Shown one piece after another: positions 1-11,679 of a stretch of DNA of 64,000 bases. The DNA lies in assembly GCA_947044365.1 (NCBI GenBank), contig OX345636.1, positions 21,554,548 to 21,618,547 of the forward strand. Direction: 5' to 3'. This DNA is from Petrosia ficiformis (Eukaryota > Porifera > Demospongiae > Haplosclerida > Petrosiidae). A program made the position numbers and the translations under genes. Numbering within the stretch: position 1 is the first letter of the stretch; each line of letters starts with the position of its first letter. The notes under the pieces are model-generated. The model had not been told where the DNA came from. It made no database searches and saw only the letters and a program-made list of their open reading frames with translations.

Positions 1-2980
1 CAAGTACATGTACATCACCATATAGTGATAACAAACTATAGGACAGGACCAATTAAATTACAATTTTTACTTTTCCATGCAAATGTACTAACCAATAAAT
101 TAGTTATTTTAACAATTTTATTTTTGCGCTTTAGCTCTGTCTTTTGTATACATGATTAAAATACTCTACCTAGATTAGAACACTTGCATGTAGACTGTAT
201 GATTTTACATACAGAACATTTTGGTCAGTCAGTTAGTAGTAACAGTTATAGTATGCATCCGAATGCCACATGAAATATTATGACATCAGGCCCAATGATG
301 TGGTGTCATCACAGTGACAATATATTCCATATGTGCATGATTAGGTATGTTATAACTGTTTGGTAAACATGAAATCAAAGCAGAAATGTATCCTTACTGT
401 GTAGAATATTTCTTTCCAGTACTTTGGATGTTGTGGATTCACTTCCTTAAATTTCCCTAGAGCGAGTGTTTAATTGCTATCCCTAAATATTTTTCATTTT
501 TTGAAATGTTTTTATTATTCTTGTATAATATTCACTGATTAAGAACACAAAGTAGAATATGACAGCACTCATATTGTATTACATAAATAAATGGGATATT
601 ATGTATATTATTATAGTGTATGTACTTATAGTAAAGCAATCTAATATATATATACTAACACTTGCATATTATGTATATTACTGTATTGAGATTGCAATTT
701 AATTCCAGGTTCTGTTTTATAATCCTAATTTAGTTGTGACCTCATTATGTTATTAACAGTTAACTTTTAATTAATAAAGTTTGGTAAGTAATAATTGAGA
801 TTAATAATAGCTTTTCCTGGATTCAAAATTTCTGGTGAGCAATTGAAGATATGCTTTTCATCAAATTATTTTGAAGGAATGTATTGCATTTGTTCTTTGT
901 AAATAATTTATTATTGGACTCATTGTGTATGTCTCTCATCTACACATGGAGTACTTCATTATTTATGAACTGATTAAATAGACTGTTCTCATATGACTTC
1001 ATAATAAAACCATTCCTATATCCCAAGCACTATAATGAAATAAGTCTATAATCTGTGCCTTGCACATTTCATTTAGAATAATTATAAAACATGTCGGTTA
1101 TGTTGGAATATATTCATTGTATATAAAAATTATAGTGAATATATAATTTACCAATGAAACTCAGTTTCTTGATAAAACATCTCGAGATGTTTTCATGTGC
1201 CAGTAGCCTTGTGACTGACATATCTTTCTTAAAACAATCGATTTCATTTTTCCATATCTAACGTGTTATAATAATTACAGTGTTTTATTAACATAACCAT
1301 GTTCAAATAAATGAAAATATTAACCTGATATTTGGTTCAACTCATAATATTAAATGAATTTTCTCTATGTAAATATTGTTATGTAATAACACATAGTACT
1401 ACAGTACTGAGTTATCACAGTATGACAGTTGCCATCGTAATACATTAGTAAGTATATGTACTGTTGGAGTACACAACAGACATAACATAATAGACATAAT
1501 TGAATTATAATAAAGCATGTCATCATGAATGTTAAAAAGGACATATATATTTACTAGTTACCATAATTATTATATTATTATGGTATACATGAAAATATTG
1601 ACATTTTGCTGTTGCCAAATTAAATTTTGATGATTAACGCTTTATAACCAACCCGTTGGCTTCTATAATCATCATGCATATATCAAAAGTTACATTTTCG
1701 AAGTCCTTTAACATTTTTCAATCACATTTCCACACAAGACAGTCTACTAAATTTGCTTTAAGCTGATGTAAATATTGAAGCTACATGATTAAGCATGTAA
1801 GTGATGGAATTGACAAAAACGCTAAGTATGTACATTGGCAATGACCACTGCACACTCAGCTTGCTGCTTTCCTCTGACTAACGAAGCACGATTTTGGTAT
1901 CTATGACTTACTTAGAAGGTCTTATGTCTAACTAAGTAAGTTAAAAGTCTATGTTGTGTAAAATGTGGAAGTTATGAAGGTAAGTAAAAGTGTGGTTGTT
2001 GCCCTTTGGTCTAGTGAACTTTCAAGCACTTACCTTTTAAAGAACGTTTAGATTGTGCATGCACATTCGTGAACTAATTTGGTGAGTATTAGTTTGACAG
2101 TCTGAACCCAAAACTGCCAAACCACTAAATAAATAAAAAATGACAATATTTCCACATATATACAGTAATTAAATGTCTTCATTTGCTGACTATCTAATGA
2201 AAATAATTTGCAGATTTAAAATTTTAAATACTTGGATATATACCGCTTTGTATGGGAAGTTGTTAATTAAGAAGCCTCATGGATGATAGAGTTTCCTGAA
2301 TACAACTCTCATTATCTTCCCATACAAAACAGTTGAATAGTGAGCATGAATGAAACCAAAAGTAGTATCATCAGATAATACATTACAAAAACTGTAGATC
2401 TGCTATTTACTTTTTTACAATCCGCTGACAGAATATACTGTCTGCTTCTTCAAATGATATATCTTCAATCATGATTAGACACACACTGCATAAATCAACA
2501 GCATGTAGTAATGAAGATGAGATATGCAATATAACTACTACTAGTTGAAACACAAGAAATATTCTTGACAGCTCCAGGCTTAAACAATTAGTCAATTAGT
2601 TAGACCAGTCATCTGGTCTTATAATGAATATACAAGTACACATACGTTTTTTTGTATATAACAATCATTAAGTTTATACATTCTTGTATGTACATGACTA
2701 TAATTATTTTTATATTATCATTTATATCGATAGATGTATCATTTATGTAATAATGTTATAAGTCCCGAATAAGTGTCTGTGATAAGTAAATATAATTCAT
2801 AGGGGATAATAACAAAGATTCCATTAGAAAATTTCAATGTCAACCGAGTATTCAAATTATACTACCTTTGGTTTTAAGATTATACAACTGAAAATCACGA
2901 TACATTTGTCATGAAACAATTTTTGAAAATTTACTTTTATTCTGCATTGTGTGTGTAGATTGGTGTTTTGTAAATATATG
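1..2980. other. AT-rich non-coding DNA, copy A
   Basis: There is no convincing coding region on either strand. Bases 1-125 are the right part of a TIR element seen whole at 41077-41417. A perfect 20-bp palindrome lies at 1174-1193. A 62-codon minus-strand frame at 2407-2595 is unchanged in copy B, but it resembles no family I recognise and has no supporting signals. The matching copy B interval is 41293-44280. Confidence 0.6.
1174..1193. repeat. Perfect 20-bp palindrome
   Basis: AAAACATCTCGAGATGTTTT is its own reverse complement, centred on CTCGAG. It is conserved exactly in copy B at 42466-42485. No role is evident. Confidence 0.9.
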
Positions 2981-2989
2981 AACAAGAGT

Positions 2990-3855
2990 CTCATTAGGTC
3001 ACCAACTCTGTGAATAGTCTCTCCTCGAATGCTGATAACCTTTGTATTGATGACATTTCAACACTCGAACACTTTGACACTGTAGCTTGTTCTTTTCCTA
3101 CAACAGATAGAATGGTAGGTATTTGCTAGTACAAGGTCCAGATGGCTGTGATGAATGAAGTTCTGACAGCTGCTTCTTTTGTTCTTCTGCAGCTCATCCT
3201 AAATGTAGATCATCGGCAATTCTCATGGCAGAAGGCAAGACAGTTTCCTGCCACCTCAATTTCAAGCCTTGAGTGAAAAGATCATGCTTGCAATGCTTCA
3301 CCTTATCTGGTAGGATTGCATGTATACTCTCTGCCTTACCAGTCAATAAGAGTTCCAAAGTGTACCAGCTTCTCTTGTTTGGTCAATTTCCGCATGTTTC
3401 TCCAACTTTCTGATCCAATGAACAAAGGCATCATCATCTTCATCTCCGGAGAACTTGTAATTGCACCACCCCCCGAGAAACTTTCTCTTGTGCCATCTAT
3501 TTCCTCTGTTACTGGCTTTTTCAACAAACTCAGTAGCTCTAGACATTGTCACCATCCACAAATACATCAGTTTTATCTCTCTTCAGTTCATCTCCTCAGT
3601 TTTTGCAGCAAACTCAGTGATCTCTAACACCATATCCTGTGTTCTAAGTAGCTTGTCTTCCAACCCCATGAAGGCAGATTCACTACCTGAGATCTTTGAT
3701 TTCAGAGTCTTGATCTCGATCCTCTTGAGCTTTAATTAACTCGCTCTCCACAGTTTCAAACCTATTTTGTAGACTATTCTTATCTTCGTCAACTTATTTA
3801 ACTTTTACTTTTAATTTACTTAACAACGCCTTCAGTTTTGTCTTGGTATACAGCA
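2990..3855 (-). pseudogene. Gag-like / coiled-coil remnant, copy A
   Basis: Minus-strand reading gives a Lys/Glu-rich coiled-coil stretch (3855 down to about 3690), then a shifted frame with more helical sequence. Next comes a segment with the pattern FSGDEDDDAFVHWI (about 3470-3430) and, further on, LTGKAESIHAILPDK (about 3340-3290). A Trp/acidic motif followed by 'L-GKA' resembles the capsid part of Gag-like proteins; this is a resemblance only. The frame is broken at several points. A stop (TAA at 3794-3796) in the coiled coil is present here, where copy B has GAA. A C-tract near 3470 also differs in length between copies. No protease, RT or LTR is adjacent. Confidence 0.35.
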
Positions 3856-4411
3856 TCCTTGATTTTCAGTTGTCCAACACATGGTCTCACAAATCCATTA
3901 CAATCCTCTTCGATCCATCTTGATGGGACCTCCAAATGTAACACCATTTTATGTCGATGTCTCATTTAAAGTATGTATATCAATACTAACTCACTCCTTT
4001 TTCAATAAAAAGTTATAAGTATAATAACAACAATAAACTCAAAAGAAAAACGTGGAGACCATGTGTCCTTTTAACCACATCTCATTTTTACACACAATTT
4101 AGAATGCAACTATGCATTACAATTCAGTGGACAATATGCAGGTCATGGTAACTGAACAGCTCCACCTATACTCGCATTAACACCTACTCCTGGGATAACT
4201 GTCAAAAAACCTTTGAATTTTTACATTACACCTTTTATTTTTATCTGTACACCTTTAAACCTTTCATTTACACCTTTCACTTTCATAGTTATATAGTTGA
4301 ATAATCATATCAATTTTCTGTCTACTCATTACCATCATATCATATCTAAGTAGCAAGTATGTTAATTATTTATAACTTTTTTCCAATGTGATATTCATTC
4401 TTTACTATAGG

Positions 4412-5628
4412 ACACTATGTACCTCAGAAAATGGTCAACTACTCATTAATTTATGTTTAGCTTTAATTAGTCTATATATAACTTTCATATTTGCCATTCA
4501 CAGTACACCAGTAATTGGTTTATGTGCATTTGTAGCTGCTACTCTGCAGTATTTTTTTCTTGTGAGCTTTATGATCATGGCATCTGTGGCTATTAGCCTT
4601 TATATGAAACTAGTTGTTGTTCTAGGAAGAAATATACCTCACTTTGTTATGAAAGCTACTCTTATTATATTTCTTGGGGTAAGTAATATTGTATATAAAC
4701 ATAGTTATTGTAATTTTGCTTAAGGCAGTTATGTGTGTGAAAATCAATTATTTATCGTCTTTTAGTGACACCAATATTTATTGTCCTCTTCTGCTTTGCT
4801 CCAAATTATGAAAATTATGTCAGTGACCATTTGTAAGTTTGTAATCAATAAAATATAAAGTATGTCAAATATTAACCACTTTGAACAACTAGGGACAAAT
4901 AGCTTTGGATTATTTATTCTTCCTGTGTTTAGTTTTCTGTAGTCTTTGTTTTTACTCTTCTATCTACTTTTATAATTTATATACATTAATTGTCTGATTC
5001 CAGATTTAAGTCTATATATTCTTAATTGTACACTTCATTAGTATCAGATTTAATTTTGTACTCAGAGGTCTGTATTTCATATATAAGAACAGGAAAAATT
5101 ATGTAATTGTTTCATTCATGGAAAAATAATTCTTATTATGTTATATATTTATGAATAATAATAATTAGGTATCTATATATCTACTCTCTCCCTTCCTTTA
5201 TGAAGAATAATTTTATTTTTAAATTCCATTCTATAGTTGTTGTGGATTTAATATACCATACTATATTGGAATGGTGGTTCCTTTCTTGATTATTTACATT
5301 TTCAACTGGATGGTGTTTTTCATTATAATTATATAATTGTCTCACTATTTCGTAAAACATGGACATCAGAGAATTTCAAGAAGAAACAAGAAAACATTTC
5401 CTTTGTTCATCAACAGCTTGTCATTGTCACAGTTCTGTCCATCTTTTTCGGTTTAGGATGGGGCATTGGATAATTGCTACTCAGGATATTTACGATAATA
5501 AATTTGTTCGTGACATGTTTGCTGCTCTGTTTGTAATTATCACTGCTTTTCATGGATGTAGCTACTTATTTATGCCAATCTTGATTGGAGCAGATCGGCA
5601 GAATCTTTTAACCCACCATCTCTTTTAA
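4412..5628 (+). pseudogene. Adhesion-type GPCR 7TM fragment (broken), copy A
   Basis: Three exon-like pieces together cover TM2 to TM7 of a family-B2/adhesion GPCR. 4412-4678 follows a TTTACTATAG acceptor and reads TLCTSENGQLLINLCLALI, then TM3/TM4, ending at a GTAAGT donor. 4766-4832 carries FIVLFCFAP and ends at GTAAGT. 5237-5628 starts CCGFNIPYYIGMVVPFL (extracellular loop 2/TM5), then FRKTWTSENFKKKQ (loop 3), TM6 with FFGLGWGIG and TM7 with FVIITAFHGCSYLF. Lesions: the exon 1-2 phase does not match, the TM5-loop 3 join near 5325-5340 is out of frame, and a 1-bp deletion after 5470 puts a stop in TM6. No extracellular domain, GAIN domain or start exon is visible upstream. Confidence 0.75.
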
Positions 5629-5700
5629 TTCCTGTATTCTGCTCCATTTAATAATAATGTACATAATTGTAAAACAAGGCGTGGTCTTTCTAAATTAAGG

Positions 5701-6383
5701 GTGAGAATGTATTTCTCTGACATACCTATCCAAGAAACCTCTAAACTACACGTAATAGTCGGGAGTAATGACATGAAATGTACCTATACATCAACCAAGA
5801 CACACTATATTGAACAAGAGTTCTTTCATTGTGAAAGCGGTAAACAAAATTGTAGTGTATATGCACCCTGTGCTAGAATTTGCCATGACAATTACAGGGT
5901 TTACTCCATAGGAACAAGTAGTTGCTTTTGCAATTGTGGGCTTCAAAATTATGCAATATGCTGTAAAGTTGGTGAGAAATGTTCCTACGATGCCTTTGGG
6001 AAGTACCCACTGTCCAAAAGTGGTACGAGTGCCATACATGTTGGGGAGGTGAATCATCTTTGGGCTGTTGTGAAGACTGTGCAAACGATTGCTATTCTGG
6101 ACACAAACTAGTACCTCATGCACCATCATCTTTTTTTTGTGATTGTGGCCATAAGCACAATCCTAATGTCTGCACATATCATTCCAATGGCAGCAATTTC
6201 CATAAGCAGCCTTTCTACTTTTGCCACAAATGTTTCACAAACCCTATCACTGAAGGTTGTTGTTACCAGTGTACAAAGCACTGTCATGATGGACATAGAA
6301 TCAGTTTCAAGGGCATAATTTCAGCTTATTGTGACTGTGGATTAACTGTTTGTGCTATAAATTGTAAAATACCTTGTAAATGA
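5701..6383 (+). pseudogene. Three UBR-type zinc-finger boxes, frameshifted, copy A
   Basis: Two overlapping frames (5701-6111 and 5979-6383) carry three tandem Cys/His repeats of the UBR-box type (Cys near the start, C-x2-C, 'C-x2-C-x3-CH-x-GH', then 'FCDCG'). Box 1: CTYTSTKT ... CARICHDNYRV ... CFCNCG. Box 2 begins CSYDAFGK and continues in the other frame as QKWYECHTCW ... CANDCYSGHKL ... FFCDCG. Box 3: YHSNGSNFHKQPFYFCHKC ... CTKHCHDGHRI ... YCDCG. UBR boxes bind N-degrons in N-recognin ubiquitin ligases, and the spacing resembles the UBR4 subtype. The frameshift inside box 2 (about 6000-6020) is present in both copies. No ligase domain or start context is seen, so this looks like a relic or a small zinc-finger protein that has decayed. 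Confidence 0.65.
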
Positions 6384-6399
6384 GACTCCTGTTATCTGA

Positions 6400-8080
6400 T
6401 ATTAAATACATAACAATGTACAATAACCTTTTGTGAAAAAACATGTTAGTCATATTGAATGTGTATTTTTTTTTATTTCCTGTTTTTGTGAATGCTATTA
6501 TAATTATCTACCTTGTAGTATTAACACTTGCCCACGTAGGTGGAGCATTGGATTGTACTTATTGGATGGACAGATCAGTAACATTATATACAAAATGCAT
6601 AGTATACTTATATACAGAAACGATGATATTACTACAAGTATATTATATACTTTTAAGAATTGTAACTGCAATACAAAATCAAGGTGAACAGATGATCTAT
6701 TATACAAGAATTACAATATTACATTATTATACATACATACATACATAGCCATAATAATTTATTAACGTTTTGTGTGTCAAGAAATTAACAACATCAGCAC
6801 TTCAAACAAGATACTAGCAGACTTCAAATTGTGTAAAGGATAGCAACATGCTTTCAGTTATAAAGGTATGGCTATTTTTATAATTCACAGATACCATTTC
6901 CCATATAACTTTAGCAAAAGTATTAATTATTGGCGTAAAAATTCAAGGACTCCTAGACCACCCAAAATTAAATTAAATAGACTTGTTATCAAACAGAAAT
7001 ATAACAAGTGTATAGTAGATAAAATTGAGCAACAGTATAATTATATATATAAGGAGCTAGTTCTATCTATTGCACATGATTATATCTGTTTCTGATTACT
7101 TAAGCAATTGTGCTGTAGTAAATCAGCTATAATACAAGCTATAGAGGGGGCTTGTGGGCAATGTATGCTCCCAGGAATTTTCAAATTTGTTGAATTTCTA
7201 TATCATGCAACCTAACCCCATCTAGAACACTTTAATACATTCACTGAACAAAGTACTTTTAATAAGTACACAATCATCACAATGATATTTTTAAATTTAA
7301 TACATGTACATACATACATACATTCAGAAAACCTAAAATCTTAATTGTTTATGGCAGAGAATGTCCCATAACGCCTTCATTGTGTGTAATGTTTTACTAA
7401 ATGTCTTGTGAGATTATCTAAAAAGAAATCCTAGCTGGTCTTCAGAAATCGATGCGACTTAACACACTTATATTTGCTTAACCAAAACAAGCTAAATGTA
7501 AATTTTAAGCATAATAATGAGTTGTTTCACAAAGAATTAATATCTTCAAATCTTGATATATAATTATTTCTTGAATTAATCTGCATTCAAAACAATCTTC
7601 TGACTCTGTAACGATAAGTACAACACTACCACTTTTGTAACAGATACTATGTATATATTGATACATTGTGATCTATCAAACAAGAAAAGGTTGCTACAAT
7701 AGTAAGCATTAAAATAATTATATATAGATATATTATACATCTACATGTGTAAGTGTTATAGAGATATTCAAACAACTAACATTGAAACATTGATTTTTAT
7801 AATACTCACTACACTCCTATTAGTTGACCTTTAACCTCACCACAAAACTTTTCTTATATATACTTAAATTGGACTGAGTCCCTATAGTAATAGAAGCATG
7901 TAATAGTTTAACCTTCTGTATGTCTGAAACTGAATATAACCAGTATATATGAGGGATGTCCAGTGGTGCCACTGACAGTCAACAGTCAACTATGGCAACC
8001 AAAGTAACTACATTTATCCCACAATAGTACAGGGATAGTAGCTACCTATGCATTCTGTCAGAGTATCCCGGGATGCCAGT
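6400..8080. other. AT-rich non-coding DNA, copy A
   Basis: No coding region can be supported. A 75-codon frame at 6868-7095 is open in both copies with two substitutions but matches no known family. A short tandem of CATA at 7311-7323 is the only simple repeat noted. The equivalent in copy B is 47710-49410. Confidence 0.5.
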
Positions 8081-8083
8081 ATA

Positions 8084-8161
8084 ACACTGGATATCCCAGG
8101 ATGTTACAGTCTATAATGGCTACTCATACTCTCTATCCGTGTATCCTGGGATATCCAGTGT
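8084..8161. repeat. 19-bp perfect inverted repeat (hairpin)
   Basis: ACACTGGATATCCCAGGAT at 8084-8102 is followed 40 bp later by its exact reverse complement at 8143-8161. Further GGATATCC-like and CCCGGG-containing motifs flank it (8065-8075). It is conserved exactly in copy B at 49418-49495. It may be the core of a fold-back element, as no target-site duplication was found. Confidence 0.85.
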
Positions 8162-8667
8162 ATAATGGCCATTTACAATGTATATAGATAAGATGTTTTA
8201 TTCGAGCATTATAAATGTTAATACAGTATTGCTACACAATATATAATTGTGGAAATAGCACGAATAAATAACTAAGTCACACTATGGGTCAGTGTGTGAC
8301 CTTTGAAGTGCATCTTGTTGATTACAAACTGCAGTTGACTTTGTAGATTACTGCCTCCAAAATGCAGCTTTTCTAGCTGGGTGAATTGTTATTGCTGATG
8401 AATAATAAGAGGCAAGAATTAATTGTATTGTCAGCTAATTGTCATGCCATCATCTCGTTATTCCTCTATAGATTCATCACATCCAACAACATATTCCAAT
8501 GGTCAAGCAAAAGCAAATACTTCTTTTATATTATTACAGCCGGAAAAAAACTCTCTATCTCAATGCTCTTCTAGAGCAGAGCAAATTCTGTGACCACAAC
8601 AATAAAGATGGTGTTGTTAGAGGTCTTAATCTCCTTCAGGAAGCAGGACTTGTGAATTTGATTGAGA

Positions 8668-9272
8668 TTAACCCTTAGAGGACTGAGCTTGTTTTTCAAA
8701 ATTCTTCCCATTTCCAACACTGGCGACTCTATTGCATATATATTTTGGCCACCGTTCACTTTCTCTACCCCAAACTTGGCTCCTTTTCCGACATGGAGTA
8801 CTACTTCCACCAACTTGCTTACCGGGACTCAAAAGTCCCCAAGTGCTTCATAGGATTAAATCAAATGCAGTGCTCTTCCTCTTTTGACTGGAACTGTGGC
8901 AAACAAAATGACCCCACTGCATGTTGGTACCAGCTACACCCACGATTTCAGGTTTTACACCAAGGGAAAGCATCAAGTACCCACCAGAGCGCGTGGGCGG
9001 GGTCACTTAAACTACAATTTGCGTGGGCGGCGAGGGGCTGCGCCCCCTTCGAACCCCATCAACGGGGGGACACGCCCCTTTAAAATTCCCCCATAGTCCT
9101 TATTTAGGCCAAAGGGCACCCGAAAAACTATCAACTTTTTAAACCGTATTCATGGGCTTGTGCCTGACACCAATTACAAGCATTTGGAGATCTTCATAAT
9201 GCTAGGAACACGCTCCAAACCATGTAGGGGTGAAATGTCACATATATGTGACATCAGTATTCTAAGGGTTAA
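8668..9272. mobile_element. piggyBac-like MITE (TTAA-CCCTTAGA termini), copy A
   Basis: The element is bounded by TTAA at 8668-8671 and 9269-9272. The left terminus reads CCCTTAGAGGACTG, and the right terminus is the inverse of CCCTTAGAATACTG. A TTAA target duplication with CCCT-starting termini is the hallmark of piggyBac-family elements. The interior (about 595 bp) is more GC-rich than its surroundings (GTGGGCGG and CCCCCTTCGAACCCC near 8995-9065) and holds an 18-bp palindrome at 9236-9253. I could not find a convincing transposase, so it is treated as non-autonomous. Confidence 0.75.
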
Positions 9273-9325
9273 ACCTCAATGTGGAGCTAATATGGTAACT
9301 TCACTATTCCTATGATGTCCAAGAA

Positions 9326-9349
9326 GTGATATAAGTGCACTTATATCAC
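9326..9349. repeat. Perfect 24-bp palindrome between two TTAA elements
   Basis: Each half is GTGATATAAGTG and its exact complement, centred on TGCA. It is conserved at 50650-50673 in copy B. It lies between the two TTAA-flanked elements (8668-9272 and 9526-10095). Confidence 0.9.
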
Positions 9350-9525
9350 CTCTAAGTTTTTCTAAAGATGTACCAATTCAGTGTTTCAGATGAAGCTCAA
9401 AAACCTACACAATTCATGTATATACTAGGAGTGTCTTTGACTCAGTATACAAAGCATTGGGCATGGATAATGTTACAATGCAAGTGAAATTAATTTTTTT
9501 TTATTTGCAACTTGTCATATCTTGA

Positions 9526-10095
9526 TTAAGGTTGTACTAGGGGGAGGGGTAGATGAAACTCCAATCTGTTTCTAGTCTTGCCAGCTTCTTGCTGCATACA
9601 ATCTGGTTCAATTCTGTATCTTTTGGAAGCCACACCCAACCGGGGGTTATAATTATTGGGCCTAAATGTTTTCACTGATAGTTTCCCCACGGGTGGTGGG
9701 AAACAATGGCGGGATAACTGTAGTTGCTCTCTGAGAAAGATCGGAGTTTGATAGTGCCTAGAAAGGTAGATTTTATGGTTTCACTGAAAAGCTACAGAAT
9801 TCAGCTTTCTTCAGCCTCTTGTAACTATAAAAGTAAAATGAATTTTCAGAAAACGGCTCTATTTGTTTTCTCAAAATGCATTGTACTTGGTGCACACCAT
9901 GATTGGTGGGCGTGGCTTTCTCTTTTGCGATTGCAAAAATGGACATTTTATATACGTTTTATCAATTCCAGGACACTATAAAGGTGATTAGAAGATATGA
10001 AGGTTGCTATTACACCAGGTTAGAGTCATATTATATAATATTCTATTTTGAAATTGATTGGAGTCGCATCCGCCCACTCCCTAGTACCACCTTAA
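9526..10095. mobile_element. TTAA-flanked MITE, satellite progenitor type, copy A
   Basis: TTAA occurs at 9526-9529 and 10092-10095. The left terminus starts GGTTGTACTAGGG and the right is the inverse of GGTGGTACTAGGG; the imperfect terminal repeat is about 40 bp, including CTCCAATC. The interior holds one copy (about 9704-9916) of the sequence that forms the 214-bp tandem array at 61193-64000. There is no transposase, so the 570-bp unit is non-autonomous. The TTAA duplication suggests piggyBac-type mobilisation, but its termini differ from those of the neighbouring CCCTTAGA element. Confidence 0.8.
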
Positions 10096-10157
10096 TATTA
10101 TATGTTTTAGTGTAATTTCATAAACATGTCTGCTTTCCCATGTATGGTGCTTATATA

Positions 10158-10371
10158 GGGCACTCACTAAAAAATCTGTAAAATTGATACCGATAGTTAG
10201 GAATTGTAGTCCACCTTCGACTTACTGAAATTGTAGAAAATCGTTTGAACTATCTTGTCTCTTTCTCAACAGTTAAACATTTTGGAAATGTGGTCACGTG
10301 ACTCACCAAGCTAAAACGCTCAATAAATCAGTTTCACTTTTGTAGATATTGAAAAATTGCAGTGAGTACCC
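10158..10371. mobile_element. Short TIR element upstream of the receptor gene, copy A
   Basis: The termini are GGGCACTCACT at the left and the inverse of GGGTACTCACT at the right, each flanked by TA. The 214-bp size and TA flanks fit a Tc1/mariner-type MITE. It lies about 230 bp upstream of the receptor start codon and contains the palindrome GTCACGTGAC. Copy B: 51474-51687. Confidence 0.55.
10293..10302. promoter_or_regulatory. GTCACGTGAC E-box palindrome
   Basis: A perfect 10-bp palindrome with a CACGTG core, about 300 bp upstream of the receptor ATG at 10602. It matches the extended E-box bound by MiT/TFE and USF bHLH-ZIP factors in animals. It is conserved at 51609-51618. Function is inferred from the motif and position only. 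Confidence 0.35.
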
Positions 10372-10601
10372 TACTTGAGAGAACTGCTGTGGCATTTGAC
10401 AATTGGGGGTGTGGGGGAGTATGTTTATTTATTATTCATGATCAACTACAAGCCCCTCCCCGGATTCCTTGTAATGTGCTGTAATAAAAACCACACTTCT
10501 GCAATAACTCTCAGTGCAACTGATCATGAGTCTGTAACGGTGCCAGAGAAATTGGAATTAACCTCTGACGGGATTGCCCTACCCGAGTTACCTTAGTTAC
10601 A

Positions 10602-10692
10602 ATGGACTTGTATCTTTTAGCAATAATTTTATTATCGTTACTGTCCCTGGGAAGTAATACACTTGGGAAACTGTTTGATGAGATTGTTCAAG
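10602..10692 (+). CDS. Receptor exon 1: signal peptide
   Basis: ATG followed by a hydrophobic stretch (YLLAIILLSLLSLGSN) typical of a signal peptide, then KLFDEIVQ and a GTATGC donor. The exon leaves one base that joins GT at 12208 to give Gly. It is identical in copy B (52010-52100). Splicing to 12208 gives DEIVQGVPRIYG with no frame problem, which supports this start. A TAG stop lies just upstream in frame (10593-10595). Confidence 0.75.
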
Positions 10693-11280
10693 GTATGCTG
10701 ACTTATAATATGAAAATTTCATGTACTTTTTCAGTTTTGATATCTCTAAATGTACTTTCATTTTATTGGAAAATGCTTTTATTATTCTCAAGTTTATATA
10801 CTATCATAGGTATTTTCAGAATGAGTGAGCCTATATAATTACCACTGTAAACATTGATGTCTTAATTCAAGTATCATTATATGAATTTCATATGAGCAGT
10901 ATACTTGCACAATGTTTGAATCTAATACTCATTGGGGCAAAAAAATGAAACAAACCACTTCCACAATATACGTACATACTGTGCATAACCAACTACAGTA
11001 AATACATATAGCTATGCTTTTGTAGGATGTATGGTTTGTTTAATTTTGTTGCTGACATACAACCCAATATCTGTGCTTTTTCGTTTTGAATATCCCAACA
11101 TGTTCTTTCATGTTATTAATAAAAGTGTTTTATTATAATGATGGACGGATACCAAACTTACTATACTCTAATTCAGGTGTGCATGAGTAGTACACATGTA
11201 ATCGTTTAGTACTCAATTGTACTAATACTAACTTTATAATGATAAAGCTGCTAATTAAGTTTTATTTACCTTGTACACTG

Positions 11281-11679
11281 CAAAAATAAAATTATTAAAT
11301 TAACAAATTTATTGGTTAATACAGTTGTGAGGAATAATTTAAATTGTAATTTAATTGGTCATGTAGGTTGTTATGGATATACTGTAATAATAATCGAATA
11401 ATTGTCTCAATATCCTTATCAATATCCTTATGCTGTCTATTAGATGTACAAAGTTATTTTAATTGAGCCATTTTAGGTTGTCAAACCTTCTTTGTGCATC
11501 TAATGTGAGATATTAGGCATTATAATAGGTACATACGTATATCTCTTACGTATTTTAATATAATTAGACCAAAATAGCTATGATGTTAGATGTATGTATA
11601 CTGAACAACCAACTAATTGTTAAATCCTTGGAACTGTACTAACCAATATATTTGCTTTTTTAACATTTCTATTTTTATA
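11281..11679. mobile_element. TIR element (TACTAACCAATA family), copy A
   Basis: The left end, AATTAACAAATTTATTGGTT, and the right end, GTACTAACCAATATATTTGC, are imperfect inverses over about 44 bp. The roughly 400-bp interior is non-coding. Related copies lie at 52689-53082 (same insertion in copy B), 41077-41417 and the window edge 1-125. The element is non-autonomous and its superfamily is not determined. Confidence 0.6.

Noticed and set aside
6868..7095. 75-codon plus-strand frame, conserved in copy B (48202-48429)
   Set aside because: Conservation is explained by the recent duplication. It has no family resemblance, no repeat of the frame elsewhere and no supporting splice or start signals.
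8571..8853. Transposase fragment inside the piggyBac-like element
   Set aside because: Short frames on both strands have no clear transposase motif or catalytic Asp pattern, so the element was called non-autonomous.
9040..9070. Possible tRNA B-box (GGTTCGAAGG on the minus strand)
   Set aside because: No A-box at the right distance and no cloverleaf; the sequence is part of a GC-rich piggyBac-like MITE.
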